A stretch of DNA of 64,000 nt from Lachnospiraceae bacterium (GCA_014804755.1 JAAUZE010000008.1:36109-100108), one strand, 5' to 3'; positions 41,909-51,734 are shown, numbered from the stretch's first letter. Notes: generated by a model not told the origin, from the sequence alone. Made by a program: numbers and translations.

Positions 41909-41962
41909 ATCCTTTAACATATTGTTATTTCATGGTATTGCCATCATACAAAGGAGGCGCGC

Positions 41963-44900
41963 ATGTCGTTTGTACATCTTCATGTCCATACCGAGTATAG
42001 TCTTTTGGACGGTTCAAATAAGATCAAGGAATACGTGAAGCGTGTGAAAGAGCTCGGCATGAACGCGGCGGCGATCACGGATCACGGCGTCATGTACGGC
42101 GTGATCGATTTTTACCGTGAGGCGGCGGAGGCGGGCATTAAGCCGATCCTTGGCTGTGAGGTCTATGTCGCGCCGGGCTCGCGTTTTGAGAAAGAGACCC
42201 ATGTTTCCGACGACCGCTATTACCATTTGGTGCTGCTTGCAGAGAATAACACTGGTTATGCAAACCTGATGAAGATCGTATCCCGCGGTTTTACGGAAGG
42301 GTACTATTACAAACCCCGCGTGGATATGGAGCTGCTTGAGGAATTTCATGAGGGCATTATCGCGCTTTCCGCTTGTCTTGCAGGAGAGGTGCAGCGTAAC
42401 ATAGCCAAGGGATTGATCGAGGAAGCCAAAAAGACAGCGCTGCGCTATGAGGCAATCTTTGGCAAGGGAAATTATTTTCTCGAGCTGCAGGATCACGGGA
42501 TTCCGACGCAGCAGACCGTCAATATGGCGCTCATGGCAATGTCGAAGGAGCTGGACATCCCGCTTGTGGCAACGAACGATGTGCATTATACCTACGCGGA
42601 TGATGTAAAGCCGCATGACATCCTGCTCTGCCTGCAGACCGGAAAGAAGCTTGCGGACGAGGATCGCATGCGCTACGAGGGCGGACAGTATTACGTGAAG
42701 AGCGAGGACGAGATGAAAATCGTGTTCCCTTACGCGGTCGAGGCGCTTGAGAACACGCAGCGCATCGCGGACCGCTGTGATGTGACGATCGAGTTCGGCG
42801 TGACGAAGCTGCCGCATTTTGACGTGCCGGAGGGATATGATTCCTGGAGCTACTTAAACGAACTCTGTAACAGGGGCATGGCGGAGCGCTACCCGCAGGG
42901 CGGGGAAGGACTTTCCGAGCGGCTTTCCTATGAGCTGGACGTCATACGGAGCATGGGCTATGTCGATTATTTTTTGATCGTGTGGGACTATATCAACTAT
43001 GCCAGAGAGCACGGGATCGCAGTCGGACCGGGAAGAGGCTCCGCGGCGGGGTCCATTGTATCGTACTGTCTGCATATCACGGACATTGATCCGATTAAAT
43101 ATCAACTGTTATTCGAACGTTTCTTAAATCCGGAACGTGTGTCCATGCCGGATATTGACGTGGATTTCTGTTATGAGCGCCGGCAGGAGGTCATTGATTA
43201 TGTGACTGCCAAATACGGTGCGGATAAGGTAGTTCAGATCGTGACATTCGGTACGCTGGCGGCGAAGGGCGTCATCCGTGACGTCGGGCGCGTGATGGAT
43301 CTGCCGTATGCATTTGTGGACAATATTGCCAAAATGATACCGTATGAGCTGAACATTACACTATCCCGCGCGCTTGAGGTCAATCCTGAGCTTCGCGTGC
43401 TCTATGAGAGTGACGGGCAGGTGCATGAGCTGATCGACATGGCGAAGCGCTTAGAGGGATTGCCGCGTCATACTTCCATTCACGCGGCGGGCGTTGTGAT
43501 CTGTCAGCGTCCCGCGGAGGAGTTTGTGCCGCTTTCGAGGGGGGCCGAGGGAGAGATCACGACCCAGTTTACGATGACGACCATCGAGCAGCTTGGTCTT
43601 TTGAAGATGGACTTCTTAGGACTGCGGACGCTGACGGTCATTCAGGATGCGGTGCGCAATGTCGAACAGACGCGGGGCATCCCACTTTCGATGAATGAGA
43701 TTGATTATGATGATAAAGCGGTATTTGAAGAGATCGGAACGGGAAGGACGGACGGTATTTTTCAGATAGAGAGCGGGGGCATGAAAAGCTTCATGAAGGA
43801 GTTAAAGCCGCGCAGCTTAGAGGATATTATCGCGGGGATCTCCCTCTATCGCCCGGGACCGATGGACTTTATCCCGAAGTATATTTACGGAAAAGATCAT
43901 GTGGATGAGATTACCTACGCCTGTCCGCAGTTAAAGCCGATCTTGGAGGCGACCTACGGCTGTATTGTCTATCAGGAGCAGGTTATGCAGATCGTGCGCG
44001 ATCTGGGCGGCTATACGCTTGGGCGGAGCGATCTTGTGCGCCGTGCCATGAGTAAAAAGAAGCAATATGTGATGGAACAGGAGCGCAAAAACTTTGTTTA
44101 CGGCAACAAGGAGGAGGGCGTGCCCGGCTGTGAGGCGGCGGGCATCGCGCCGGAGGTTGCGAGTCAGATTTATGATACGATGATGGATTTCGCGAAGTAT
44201 GCGTTCAATAAGTCCCATGCAGCGTGCTATGCGGTCGTCGCGTATCAGACCGCATACTTAAAGCATTATTATCCGATCGAGTTCATGGCGGCGCTCCTTA
44301 CTTCCGTGATCGATAATCCGGGCAAAGCGTGTGAGTATATTCTGGTGTCGCGCAGTATGGGCATTGAGATTCTGCCCCCCGATATTAACGAGGGGAGCGG
44401 CGGCTTCTTCGTTTCCGAGAACAAGATCCGCTATGCGCTGACGGCGATCAAGAGCGTCGGCAGACCGATCATTGAGGCGGTTGTAAAGGAGCGTGAGCGC
44501 AGCGGTAAATTCAAAAGCATCGAGGATTTCCTGACGAGGATGAGCGACGCCGGGTGCGAGATGAACAAGCGCGCCATCGAAAATTTCATTAAGGCGGGCG
44601 CGCTTGACAGTCTGGGCGGCACGCGCAAGCAGTTCATGTGCGTGTATGTGCAGATTTTGGACTCCCTGCATCAGGACAAAAAAAATCATATGGCGGGACA
44701 GATGTCTTTATTTGACCTTGTCGGCGAGGAAAGCCGCGAGGCGTTTGAGATCACCCTGCCGGATGTGGGTGAGTATGGACAGGATATGCTGCTTGCCTTT
44801 GAAAAAGAGGTGCTCGGAGTCTACGTCAGCGGGCATCCGTTAGAGCAGGATAAGGCGCTGTGGGAGCGCTACAGCTCAGTCAAAACATCGGATTTTTATT

Positions 44901-45448
44901 TGGATGAGGAGACGGGAGAAGCCGCGCTGAAGGATGGTCAGAAGGTCACGGCGGGCGGCATGATCGCGGATAAGAAGATCAAATACACGAAAAACGATAA
45001 GGTGATGGCGTTTATTACGCTGGAGGATTTGGTCGGTACGATTGAAGTTGTCATTTTTCCGCGTGATTATGAGCAAAATTCCGCAAAGCTGATCGAGGAC
45101 GCAAAGGTGTTCGTCACGGGGCGGGTTTCCGCGGAGGAGGATAAGGACGCCAAGCTCATCTGCGAGCGCATCGTGTTCTTTGAGGATATTCCGCGGAATG
45201 TGTGGATCAAGTTTCCGACGAAGGAGGCTTATCAGGCTTCCGAGGATACGTTAAAGTCGCTGCTGTGGGAGCAGGAGGGGAAGGATGGCGTTATTATTTA
45301 TATAGAAGATATTCGTGCGAAAAAAGAACTGGACGCGAACTGGAAGGTTCGTGCCGATGCGGATCTGCTGAAACGGCTTGCGGATGCGTTCGGGGAGGAG
45401 AACGTGAAGCTCAGCTACAGTCAGAAGGCGGACCTAAGCCGGCTATAA
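41963..45448 (+). CDS. dnaE: DNA polymerase III alpha subunit, DnaE type
   Basis: The 1161-residue protein starts with a PHP domain (FVHLHVHTEYSLLDG). The polymerase active site is in SMPDIDVDFCYERR near residue 395, and VGPGRGSAAGSIVSYC and FQIESGGMKSFMKEL are family hallmarks. A helix-hairpin-helix part is near residue 860 (NKRAIENFIKAGALDSLGG) and an OB fold near 1000-1085 (VTAGGMIADKKIKYTK). Length and order match DnaE1. AAGGAGG lies before the ATG. Confidence 0.97.
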   Translation: MSFVHLHVHTEYSLLDGSNKIKEYVKRVKELGMNAAAITDHGVMYGVIDFYREAAEAGIKPILGCEVYVAPGSRFEKETHVSDDRYYHLVLLAENNTGYANLMKIVSRGFTEGYYYKPRVDMELLEEFHEGIIALSACLAGEVQRNIAKGLIEEAKKTALRYEAIFGKGNYFLELQDHGIPTQQTVNMALMAMSKELDIPLVATNDVHYTYADDVKPHDILLCLQTGKKLADEDRMRYEGGQYYVKSEDEMKIVFPYAVEALENTQRIADRCDVTIEFGVTKLPHFDVPEGYDSWSYLNELCNRGMAERYPQGGEGLSERLSYELDVIRSMGYVDYFLIVWDYINYAREHGIAVGPGRGSAAGSIVSYCLHITDIDPIKYQLLFERFLNPERVSMPDIDVDFCYERRQEVIDYVTAKYGADKVVQIVTFGTLAAKGVIRDVGRVMDLPYAFVDNIAKMIPYELNITLSRALEVNPELRVLYESDGQVHELIDMAKRLEGLPRHTSIHAAGVVICQRPAEEFVPLSRGAEGEITTQFTMTTIEQLGLLKMDFLGLRTLTVIQDAVRNVEQTRGIPLSMNEIDYDDKAVFEEIGTGRTDGIFQIESGGMKSFMKELKPRSLEDIIAGISLYRPGPMDFIPKYIYGKDHVDEITYACPQLKPILEATYGCIVYQEQVMQIVRDLGGYTLGRSDLVRRAMSKKKQYVMEQERKNFVYGNKEEGVPGCEAAGIAPEVASQIYDTMMDFAKYAFNKSHAACYAVVAYQTAYLKHYYPIEFMAALLTSVIDNPGKACEYILVSRSMGIEILPPDINEGSGGFFVSENKIRYALTAIKSVGRPIIEAVVKERERSGKFKSIEDFLTRMSDAGCEMNKRAIENFIKAGALDSLGGTRKQFMCVYVQILDSLHQDKKNHMAGQMSLFDLVGEESREAFEITLPDVGEYGQDMLLAFEKEVLGVYVSGHPLEQDKALWERYSSVKTSDFYLDEETGEAALKDGQKVTAGGMIADKKIKYTKNDKVMAFITLEDLVGTIEVVIFPRDYEQNSAKLIEDAKVFVTGRVSAEEDKDAKLICERIVFFEDIPRNVWIKFPTKEAYQASEDTLKSLLWEQEGKDGVIIYIEDIRAKKELDANWKVRADADLLKRLADAFGEENVKLSYSQKADLSRL

Positions 45449-45514
45449 AAGAACGCGAAGCGTTCTTTCGAAGAATCCGCTATGCGGATTCTTCTGGGGA
45501 TGAGAAGTTTCCTA
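45447..45514. repeat. Composite palindromic repeat E3
   Basis: GAACGC-GAA-GCGTTC and GAAGAATCCGC-TAT-GCGGATTCTTC stand back to back after dnaE, followed by GAAGTTTCCTAATAG, the reverse of the common joint TAGGAAA[CT]TTC. It probably terminates dnaE. Confidence 0.7.
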
Positions 45515-45636
45515 ATAGATAAAGACTCCCCGCATATTTTTGTGTCCGCCTGTATTGAAAAATGTTTCAAAATAGATTAAAATGACTTCAATAGATAAAA
45601 GATAAAAACAGACAACGGAAAGGGCATGGTAGAACG

Positions 45637-46611
45637 ATGGCGAATCAGATCAAGACAATCGGTGTATTGACGAGCGGCGGGGATGCGCCCGGCATGAATG
45701 CGGCAATCCGTTCCGTTGTAAGAAAAGCGCTTGCAAACGGCGTTTCGGTAAAGGGAATCAAGAAAGGCTATCAGGGGCTTTTGAACGAAGAGATCATTGA
45801 CATGGACCGGCATTCTGTCTCGGATATTATCCAACGCGGCGGAACGATTCTTGGAACAGCGCGCTGCTCTGAGTTCCGAACGGAGGAGGGACAGGCGAAA
45901 GGTGCGGAGATATGCCGCAAACACGGGATTGACGGGCTTGTCGTGATCGGAGGAGACGGTTCTTATCGGGGAGCGCAGCAGATTGCGCGCCACGGGATCA
46001 ATACCGTAGGACTTCCCGGAACGATCGACTTGGATATTGCCTGCACGGATTATACGATCGGCTTTGATACGGCGGTCAATACGGCAATGAGCGCGATTGA
46101 TAAGGTGCGTGATACCTCGTCCTCCCATGAGCGGTGCAGTATCATTGAGGTTATGGGGCGCAATGCGGGTTATATTGCTTTATGGTGCGGCGTTGCAAAC
46201 GGCGCGGAGGATATTCTTCTTCCGGAGAAGTACGATTATAACGAGCAAAGTATCATCAATAATATCATCGCGAACAGAAAGCGTGGGAAGACGCATCACA
46301 TTATCATCAATGCCGAGGGCATCGGTCATTCCACGTCCATGGCAAGGCGCATTGAGGCGGCGACGGGCATTGAAACGAGAGCGACGATCTTAGGCTACAT
46401 GCAGCGTGGCGGTAATCCGACCTGTAAGGATCGTTTCTACGCATCGGTCATGGGCGCTTATGCGGCGGATATTCTCTGTCAGGGTAAGAGCAACCGCGTT
46501 GTCGGTTATAAGAACGGAGAATTTCGGGATTACGATATTGAGGAAGCGCTGGCGATGAAAAAGGATATTTCTGAGTATCAGTATGAGGTGAGCCGCGTAC
46601 TTGCACAGTAA
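45637..46611 (+). CDS. pfkA: 6-phosphofructokinase, ATP type
   Basis: The 324-residue protein matches PfkA. It has GVLTSGGDAPGMNAAIR at the N-terminus, the ATP-type motif VVIGGDGSYRGA (Gly rather than Asp at the position that marks PPi enzymes), PGTIDLDIACTDYTIGFDTA with the catalytic Asp (the usual TIDND reads TIDLD) and MGRNAGYIAL. It phosphorylates fructose-6-phosphate in glycolysis. A GGAAAGGGC site precedes the start. Confidence 0.95.
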   Translation: MANQIKTIGVLTSGGDAPGMNAAIRSVVRKALANGVSVKGIKKGYQGLLNEEIIDMDRHSVSDIIQRGGTILGTARCSEFRTEEGQAKGAEICRKHGIDGLVVIGGDGSYRGAQQIARHGINTVGLPGTIDLDIACTDYTIGFDTAVNTAMSAIDKVRDTSSSHERCSIIEVMGRNAGYIALWCGVANGAEDILLPEKYDYNEQSIINNIIANRKRGKTHHIIINAEGIGHSTSMARRIEAATGIETRATILGYMQRGGNPTCKDRFYASVMGAYAADILCQGKSNRVVGYKNGEFRDYDIEEALAMKKDISEYQYEVSRVLAQ

Positions 46612-46676
46612 CGGGACGATCGGCTTGTGTGTCTCAATTTTTGGTGAATGGAAACATCACGGAAAGGGTTTGCCGG

Positions 46677-46741
46677 GCGCAAACCCTTTTTTGTCCATAG
46701 GAAATTTCTTAGTCCTAGAAGAATCGCTTTAGCGATTCTTT
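46677..46741. repeat. Composite palindromic repeat E4 and pfkA terminator
   Basis: GGTTTGCC-GGGC-GCAAACC plus TTTTTT terminates pfkA. The joint CATAGGAAATTTC and a small stem AGAATCGC-TTTA-GCGATTCT follow, up to the start region of the next gene. Confidence 0.7.
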
Positions 46742-46757
46742 ACAGATGGGGGTTTAT

Positions 46758-47552
46758 ATGATCACCAGTACGGCGAATAAAAAAGTAAAGGAGCTTGCGG
46801 AGCTTTCTGCAAAGGCGAAGGCGCGCGCCGAGGCGGATGTGTTTCTGGCAGAGGGACGAAAGCTGTTTATGGAGGCGCCGGATGATCGGATCGTGGCGGT
46901 TTATGCGGAGGAATCCTGTTATCATACGGCGGATGCCGTCATGCGGGAAAAGCTGGATGCGCTTTCCTGCGAGCTTGTGAGCAGCGAGGTGTTCCGCAAG
47001 ATCAGCGATACAAAAACGCCGCAGGGCATTTTGACGGTGATAAAACAGTCGCACCATAAATTGCACATGTTATTAAAACGGGCGAGCGGCGGGGCGCCGT
47101 TATTTCTTGTGTTGGAACAGATACAGGATCCGGGAAATCTCGGCACGATGCTCAGAACGGCGGAGGGTGCGGGCGTATCCGGTGTGATCATGACGCGGGA
47201 TACGGCGGATATTTACAGCCCGAAGACAATCCGCTCCACAATGGGTTCCGTATACCGGGTGCCGTTTGTTGTGACGGATGATCTGGGGGAGGCGCTGGAG
47301 CAGCTTACGGCAGCGGGGGTGCGTACCTATGCGGCATGTCCGGCATCCGGCGCATGTGTCTATGATGAACCGGACTACCGGGAGTCGTGTGCTTTTTTGA
47401 TCGGAAATGAGGGAAACGGATTACGGGAGGAGACCGTGAAGCGGGCAAATCGCTGTGTAACGATTCCGATGGCGGGGCATGTGGAATCCCTAAATGCGGC
47501 GATGGCAGCGGGAATCCTGCTGTATGAGGCCGCACGCCAAAGGCGCGTCTAA
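46758..47552 (+). CDS. SpoU/TrmH-family RNA 2'-O-methyltransferase
   Basis: The 264-residue protein has a substrate-binding N-terminal domain (SKAKARAEADVFLAEGRK-type text) and a SPOUT methyltransferase domain. The family motifs are LVLEQIQDPGNLGTMLRTAEG, FLIGNEGNGL and the C-terminal IPMAGHVESLNAAMAAGI, where the knot binds S-adenosylmethionine. It likely methylates a ribose in rRNA or tRNA; the site is unknown. ATG 46758 is preferred because GGGGG lies 5-9 bases upstream and overlaps the earlier ATG. Confidence 0.9.
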   Translation: MITSTANKKVKELAELSAKAKARAEADVFLAEGRKLFMEAPDDRIVAVYAEESCYHTADAVMREKLDALSCELVSSEVFRKISDTKTPQGILTVIKQSHHKLHMLLKRASGGAPLFLVLEQIQDPGNLGTMLRTAEGAGVSGVIMTRDTADIYSPKTIRSTMGSVYRVPFVVTDDLGEALEQLTAAGVRTYAACPASGACVYDEPDYRESCAFLIGNEGNGLREETVKRANRCVTIPMAGHVESLNAAMAAGILLYEAARQRRV

Positions 47553-47586
47553 GATACGGAATGCAAAACAGGAAGGAAGAAAATGT

Positions 47587-48381
47587 ATGAAAATCGGTTT
47601 TATCGGACTTGGTAATATGGCGAAAGCGATCATCGGCGGCATGCTGGAAAAACAGGTGGTTGAGCCGGGTGAGCTGATCGGTTCGGCGGCGACCGCAAAA
47701 ACGCTTGAGGCGGTGTCGGAACGATTTGGGATCGAGACGACGCCGGACAACTGTCGTGTGGCAGAGGAGTCGGATATTCTTTTTTTGGCGGTCAAACCCC
47801 AGATGTTTCCACAGGTGATCGCGCAGGTGAAGGACCGTGTCGATGAAAAAACACTTGTTATTTCTATCGCCGCAGGCAAAACAACCGCTTATATCGAGCA
47901 GGAATTCGGGAAAACGCTCCGTCTGGTAAGGTGTATGCCGAATACGCCGGCGCTCGTTGGCGAGGGCTGCACAGGTGTTTGCTATAACCTGCAGGTGACG
48001 GATGAGGATAAGATGCTGGCAGAAAAGCTGCTTTCCTCGTTCGGAAGGGCGGTCGAGGTGCCTGAGCGTCTGATGGATACGGTCGGTGCGGTAGCGGGAA
48101 GCGCGCCTGCCTACGTGTGCATGTTTGTGGAGGCAATGGCGGACGCGGCGGTGCTCGGCGGCATGCCGAGGGCGCAGGCGTACGAATTTGCGGCGCAGAC
48201 GGTCTTAGGAACGGCAAAGCTGATCCTGGAGACAGGGAAGCATCCCGCAGAGCTGAAGGATATGGTCTGCTCGCCTGCGGGGACAACGATCGAGGGCGTG
48301 CGTGTGCTGGAGCGTCAGGGAATGCGCAGCGCGGTCGTGGAGGCGCTGACAGCCTGTGTGGAAAAGTCAAAGCGGCTGTAG
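47587..48381 (+). CDS. proC: Pyrroline-5-carboxylate reductase
   Basis: The 264-residue protein starts MKIGFIGLGNMAKAIIGGM, the NAD(P) motif of ProC, and has AVKPQMF, RCMPNTPALVGEG and the substrate-binding AVAGSAPAYV and CSPAGTTIEGV. It reduces pyrroline-5-carboxylate to proline, the last step in proline synthesis. GGAAGGAAG precedes the ATG. It follows the methyltransferase gene by 34 bp and may share its transcript. Confidence 0.95.
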   Translation: MKIGFIGLGNMAKAIIGGMLEKQVVEPGELIGSAATAKTLEAVSERFGIETTPDNCRVAEESDILFLAVKPQMFPQVIAQVKDRVDEKTLVISIAAGKTTAYIEQEFGKTLRLVRCMPNTPALVGEGCTGVCYNLQVTDEDKMLAEKLLSSFGRAVEVPERLMDTVGAVAGSAPAYVCMFVEAMADAAVLGGMPRAQAYEFAAQTVLGTAKLILETGKHPAELKDMVCSPAGTTIEGVRVLERQGMRSAVVEALTACVEKSKRL

Positions 48382-48520
48382 AACGGGCGGAGAACGGATT
48401 GCCCGACAGGTTGGCTGAGGGATATGGAAATCATTTTTTTGGTAATATTCGCGAGTTGACTTCTGTATAAGTTGTATGAAATAACCATAAAGTAAAGTGA
48501 AATTGTGTGAAATTTTAACG

Positions 48521-48561
48521 AAGGCAGGGAACTTGACAAAAGTTTCCTGCTTTGTTATTAT
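48521..48561 (+). promoter_or_regulatory. Hairpin and promoter upstream of the SleB-like hydrolase
   Basis: GCAGGGAAC (48524-48532) and GTTTCCTGC (48542-48550) can pair and be followed by a T run, a possible proC terminator. The loop starts with TTGACA (48533-48538), which with TATTAT (48556-48561) 17 bp later forms a promoter for the next gene. The rest of 48382-48687 shows nothing further. Confidence 0.55.
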
Positions 48562-48687
48562 AGGTGCCGTAACATTATTTAATAAAATTGTAATAATTGA
48601 AACAAGAAAGCAATAAACTTGTAAGGGAAAGTAAAAGAGCGCACGAAGATTTCGATAAGGAAAACACAAATCACACGGAGGTTTCAT

Positions 48688-49917
48688 ATGAAGGGAGCAA
48701 CAGGCGGAAGACTGTCCCGCGCGGCTGTGATGATCATGGCGGTTGTTGTGATTTTAGCGTATGTAGCCGCTTCAACGAGTACAGTCAGGGCGGGCGGCAC
48801 CGAACATGTGGATGCGCTGCAGGCGGGAGCTGAGCTGATGCTGGATGCGGATGCGCTGAGTGCCGGTGTGGCATTGATCCTGGATACGGAGCTCGCGGTA
48901 AACGCCGGAGCAGGAGGAGCGCAGGAAACAACGTCCGGCGGAGAATCAAGGGAGACGCAGGCGTCTTCGGGAGCAGCACAGGAACAGGAACCGGCAGATG
49001 AGCCGGAGGCGGCGGGCGCCGCAGAGAGACAAACCACGTTTGTTATGACAAATGTGCAGAGTACACTGAACGTCCGGGAATCGGCCAGCGAGGATGCACC
49101 GATCATCGGCAGACTGTATGCGGACTGTTACGGTGAGATTTTAGAGGAGGGTGACGGCTGGACGCTTCTGCGTTCGGGCAGCGTTGTCGGATGGGCAAAA
49201 AACGATTATCTGTTATTTGATGGGGAAGCGCAGGAAGCGTTGGCGCAGGTAGGAAGATGGACGGCAACGGTAAATGAGAGCGGACTGCGCATCCGCAAGC
49301 AGGCGTCCACGGACGCGGGTATCTACGCACTGCTTGCCGAGGGGGATATTGTCGATATTTACGAAGATATGGGCGAATGGCTTAAGGTCGCTTATGACGG
49401 GAGCGAAGGCTATGTGTCCGCTCAATATGTAACGGTAGACCTGTTATGCGCGACGGGAGAGACCTTGGAGGAGATCGCAGAGCGCGAAGCAGCGGAGGCG
49501 GAAGCAAGGCGCAGGGCACAGGAGGAATCGGCAGCCCGCAGGGCGGCGCTCAGCGAGGAGCAGGCCAATGTCGAGGCGAACTACAGTGATCTGCAGCTTT
49601 TAGCGGCGTTGATCTGGTGTGAGGCGGGCAATCAGACGTATGAGGGACAGCTTGCGGTCGGTGCGGTCGTGATGAACCGAGTGAAGCATCCGGCATATCC
49701 CAATACAATATCAGGTGTTATTTATGCGCCTGGACAGTTTACGCCTGCCATGACGGGCAGAGTGGCGAAAGCGCTGCAGCGCGGTGTGCCGGATTCGTGT
49801 ACCCAGGCGGCGATCGAGGCGATGAGCGGCGTCAGCAATGTCGGCGATGTGCTTCATTTTAATGTGAAGACCATCCGCAGCAGCGATCTGATCATCGGCG
49901 ATCATGCGTTTTGGTAA
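48688..49917 (+). CDS. Secreted SH3-domain cell-wall hydrolase (SleB-type)
   Basis: The 409-residue protein has a signal peptide or anchor (AAVMIMAVVVILAYVAAST), an Ala/Glu-rich linker to residue ~115, two bacterial SH3 domains (STLNVRESASEDAPIIG, SGLRIRKQASTDAGIYA), a coiled-coil stretch (AEREAAEAEARRRAQEE) and a C-terminal Hydrolase_2/SleB domain (LLAALIWCEAGNQTYEGQ with Glu, VVMNRVKHPAYPNTISGVIY). SleB-type enzymes are lytic transglycosylases that cut peptidoglycan, known from spore cortex lysis. A promoter lies at 48533-48561. Confidence 0.92.
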   Translation: MKGATGGRLSRAAVMIMAVVVILAYVAASTSTVRAGGTEHVDALQAGAELMLDADALSAGVALILDTELAVNAGAGGAQETTSGGESRETQASSGAAQEQEPADEPEAAGAAERQTTFVMTNVQSTLNVRESASEDAPIIGRLYADCYGEILEEGDGWTLLRSGSVVGWAKNDYLLFDGEAQEALAQVGRWTATVNESGLRIRKQASTDAGIYALLAEGDIVDIYEDMGEWLKVAYDGSEGYVSAQYVTVDLLCATGETLEEIAEREAAEAEARRRAQEESAARRAALSEEQANVEANYSDLQLLAALIWCEAGNQTYEGQLAVGAVVMNRVKHPAYPNTISGVIYAPGQFTPAMTGRVAKALQRGVPDSCTQAAIEAMSGVSNVGDVLHFNVKTIRSSDLIIGDHAFW

Positions 49918-49919
49918 AA

Positions 49920-50043
49920 AAAGAAACGAAGCATAATGCTTCGTTTCTTTCGAAGAATCCGCTTTGCGGATTCTTCCCGGACGGAGAAATATTTCATATG
50001 TGAAAAAAGAAAGAAACTCTCGGCAGGAGGGTTTCTTTTTTTT
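49920..50043. repeat. Composite palindromic repeat E5 and terminator
   Basis: GAAACGAAGC-ATAAT-GCTTCGTTTC and GAAGAATCCGC-TTT-GCGGATTCTTC follow the hydrolase gene. The second palindrome is nearly identical to that of E3. A further hairpin AAGAAACTCTC/GAGGGTTTCTT plus a long T run ends at 50043. Confidence 0.75.
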
Positions 50044-50093
50044 TCAAAATGGTGTAAGATAATACACACAGAACAGAAGAAAGGGGAATGGTT

Positions 50094-50525
50094 ATGAATA
50101 TGACTGTCATATGGCTGATAGCACTCGCTGTATTTATCGTGGTTGAGCTTGTGTCGATGGCGTTAACGACGATCTGGTTTGCGGGCGGAAGTCTGATCGC
50201 AGCGGTCGCAGCTGCCTTTTCAGCACCCCTGTGGCTTCAGATCATCCTGTTTTTTGTGGTCTCTCTGGTGCTTTTGTGGTTTACAAGACCGCTTGCTGTC
50301 CGCTATTTCAATAAGGACAGGGTACGAACGAATGTGGAGAGCATGATCGGCATGCAGGCGATCGTGACAAGTGAGATCAATAATCTTGAGGGGATCGGCG
50401 AGGTTAAGGTCGGCGGACAGGAATGGTCAGCCCGTACGCTCTACGAGGGCATGAGACTTCCGGTTGGCATGGTGGTCGTTGTCAGACAGGTAAGCGGCGT
50501 GAAGCTGATCGTGGAGCCGAAATAG
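50094..50525 (+). CDS. NfeD-family membrane protein
   Basis: The 143-residue protein has three hydrophobic segments in the first half (VIWLIALAVFIVVELVSM, FAGGSLIAAVAAAFSA, IILFFVVSLVLLWF) and a C-terminal OB-like domain (MIGMQAIVTSEINNLEGIGEVKVGGQEWSA). This is the short NfeD type, which works with an SPFH partner in membrane microdomains; here that partner is the next gene. ATG 50094 has AAGGGG at normal distance. Confidence 0.88.
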   Translation: MNMTVIWLIALAVFIVVELVSMALTTIWFAGGSLIAAVAAAFSAPLWLQIILFFVVSLVLLWFTRPLAVRYFNKDRVRTNVESMIGMQAIVTSEINNLEGIGEVKVGGQEWSARTLYEGMRLPVGMVVVVRQVSGVKLIVEPK

Positions 50526-50598
50526 GAAGCAGACAGGTTTGCGTACGTCAGCACTACAGAGAAGCCGGGGGGCTTACATGGAACCAAAATCGAAAATG

Positions 50599-50618
50599 AC
50601 TTACCCGAAAGCGGGTAA
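50599..50618 (+). promoter_or_regulatory. Hairpin ahead of the SPFH gene
   Basis: CTTACCCG-AAAG-CGGGTAAG forms an 8-bp stem ending some 10 bases before the ribosome site GGAAAGGG. No T run follows, so it may stabilise the downstream mRNA or adjust translation. Confidence 0.55.
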
Positions 50619-50635
50619 GCGGAAAGGGAACAGTT

Positions 50636-51565
50636 ATGAATAATCCTGGAATTATCGCACTTCTTGTTGTACTTGTATTACTCATTGTGATCCTTGCATC
50701 CTGCGTAAAGATCGTTCCGCAGGCACAGGCGTTTGTTGTGGAGCGTCTCGGCGCTTATCAGGGAACATGGCCCGTGGGCATTCACTTCAAAATGCCGCTG
50801 ATCGATAAGGTTGCAAAGAGGGTCCTGTTAAAAGAGCAGGTTGTGGACTTTGCGCCGCAGCCCGTTATCACGAAGGATAACGTTACGATGCGGATCGATA
50901 CGGTCGTATTTTTCATGATCACTGATCCGAGACTGTTCGCATACGGCGTGGAGAACCCGATCATGGCGATCGAGAATCTGACGGCGACGACGCTGCGTAA
51001 CATCATCGGTGACTTAGAGCTTGACCAGACACTGACATCGCGTGAGACGATCAACACGAAGATGCGTGCGTCTTTGGATGTGGCGACTGACCCGTGGGGC
51101 ATTAAGGTTACGCGTGTCGAGTTAAAGAATATCATTCCTCCCGCAGAGATCCAGAATGCGATGGAGAGACAGATGAAAGCGGAGCGTGAGCGCCGTGAAG
51201 CGGTTACGAGAGCAGAAGGTGAGAAAAAAGCAAGCGTGACCGTTGCGGAAGGTAAGAAAGAGGCGGCGATCCTTGAGGCGGAAGCAGAGAAGCAGGCAGC
51301 CATCCTCCGCGCAGAGGCACAGAAAGAGAAAATGATCCGTGAGGCAGAAGGTCAGGCGGAGGCAATCTTAAGAGTACAGCAGGCAACGGCGGACGGTATC
51401 CGTTTCTTAAAGGAATCCGGCATGGATGATAAGGTGCTGCAGTTGAAGAGCTTAGAGGCGTTTGAGAAAGCGGCGAACGGACAGGCGACCAAGATCATCA
51501 TTCCGTCTGATTTACAGGGAATCGCAGGGCTTGCTACGACCTTTAAGGAGGTCATTACGAAATAA
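50636..51565 (+). CDS. SPFH/Band 7 protein (QmcA/stomatin-like)
   Basis: The 309-residue protein has an N-terminal membrane segment (IIALLVVLVLLIVILASC), a Band 7 domain (VPQAQAFVVERLGAYQGTWPVGIHF to IIPPAEIQNAMERQMKAERERR) and an Ala/Glu-rich coiled coil (EAEAEKQAAILRAEAQKEK). It forms large rings in membrane microdomains. With the NfeD gene 110 bp upstream it is a typical nfeD-SPFH pair. Confidence 0.93.
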   Translation: MNNPGIIALLVVLVLLIVILASCVKIVPQAQAFVVERLGAYQGTWPVGIHFKMPLIDKVAKRVLLKEQVVDFAPQPVITKDNVTMRIDTVVFFMITDPRLFAYGVENPIMAIENLTATTLRNIIGDLELDQTLTSRETINTKMRASLDVATDPWGIKVTRVELKNIIPPAEIQNAMERQMKAERERREAVTRAEGEKKASVTVAEGKKEAAILEAEAEKQAAILRAEAQKEKMIREAEGQAEAILRVQQATADGIRFLKESGMDDKVLQLKSLEAFEKAANGQATKIIIPSDLQGIAGLATTFKEVITK

Positions 51566-51597
51566 GTTTACGGGAGCGTTTGGCGATACGTTGTGCA

Positions 51598-51673
51598 TCT
51601 GATAGGAAATTTTCATCCTGAAAGAATCACGTAAGTGATACTTCGAAAGAGCTGCGCTGCGCGCAGCTCTTTT
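51598..51673. repeat. Composite palindromic repeat E6
   Basis: The joint GATAGGAAATTTTC, an imperfect GAATCACG-TAAGTGATAC stem, TTCGAAAG and the hairpin AGAGCTGCGC/GCGCAGCTCT plus six T lie in a row. The last hairpin is nearly the same as the first of E1. Confidence 0.7.
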
Positions 51674-51705
51674 TTCTGCACAATTATTTTCTTCCCTTTT
51701 CGGAA

Positions 51706-51734
51706 TTGTGTGCCCGTTAAAAACAGGTTATAAT
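51706..51734 (+). promoter_or_regulatory. Promoter of the S51 peptidase gene
   Basis: TTGTGT (51706-51711), 17 bp, TATAAT (51729-51734), about 43 bp before the start codon. Confidence 0.65.

Noticed and set aside
50782..51303. Antisense frame of 173 codons in the SPFH gene
   Set aside because: Ser/Ala-rich complement of the Glu/Ala coiled coil, with no start context.
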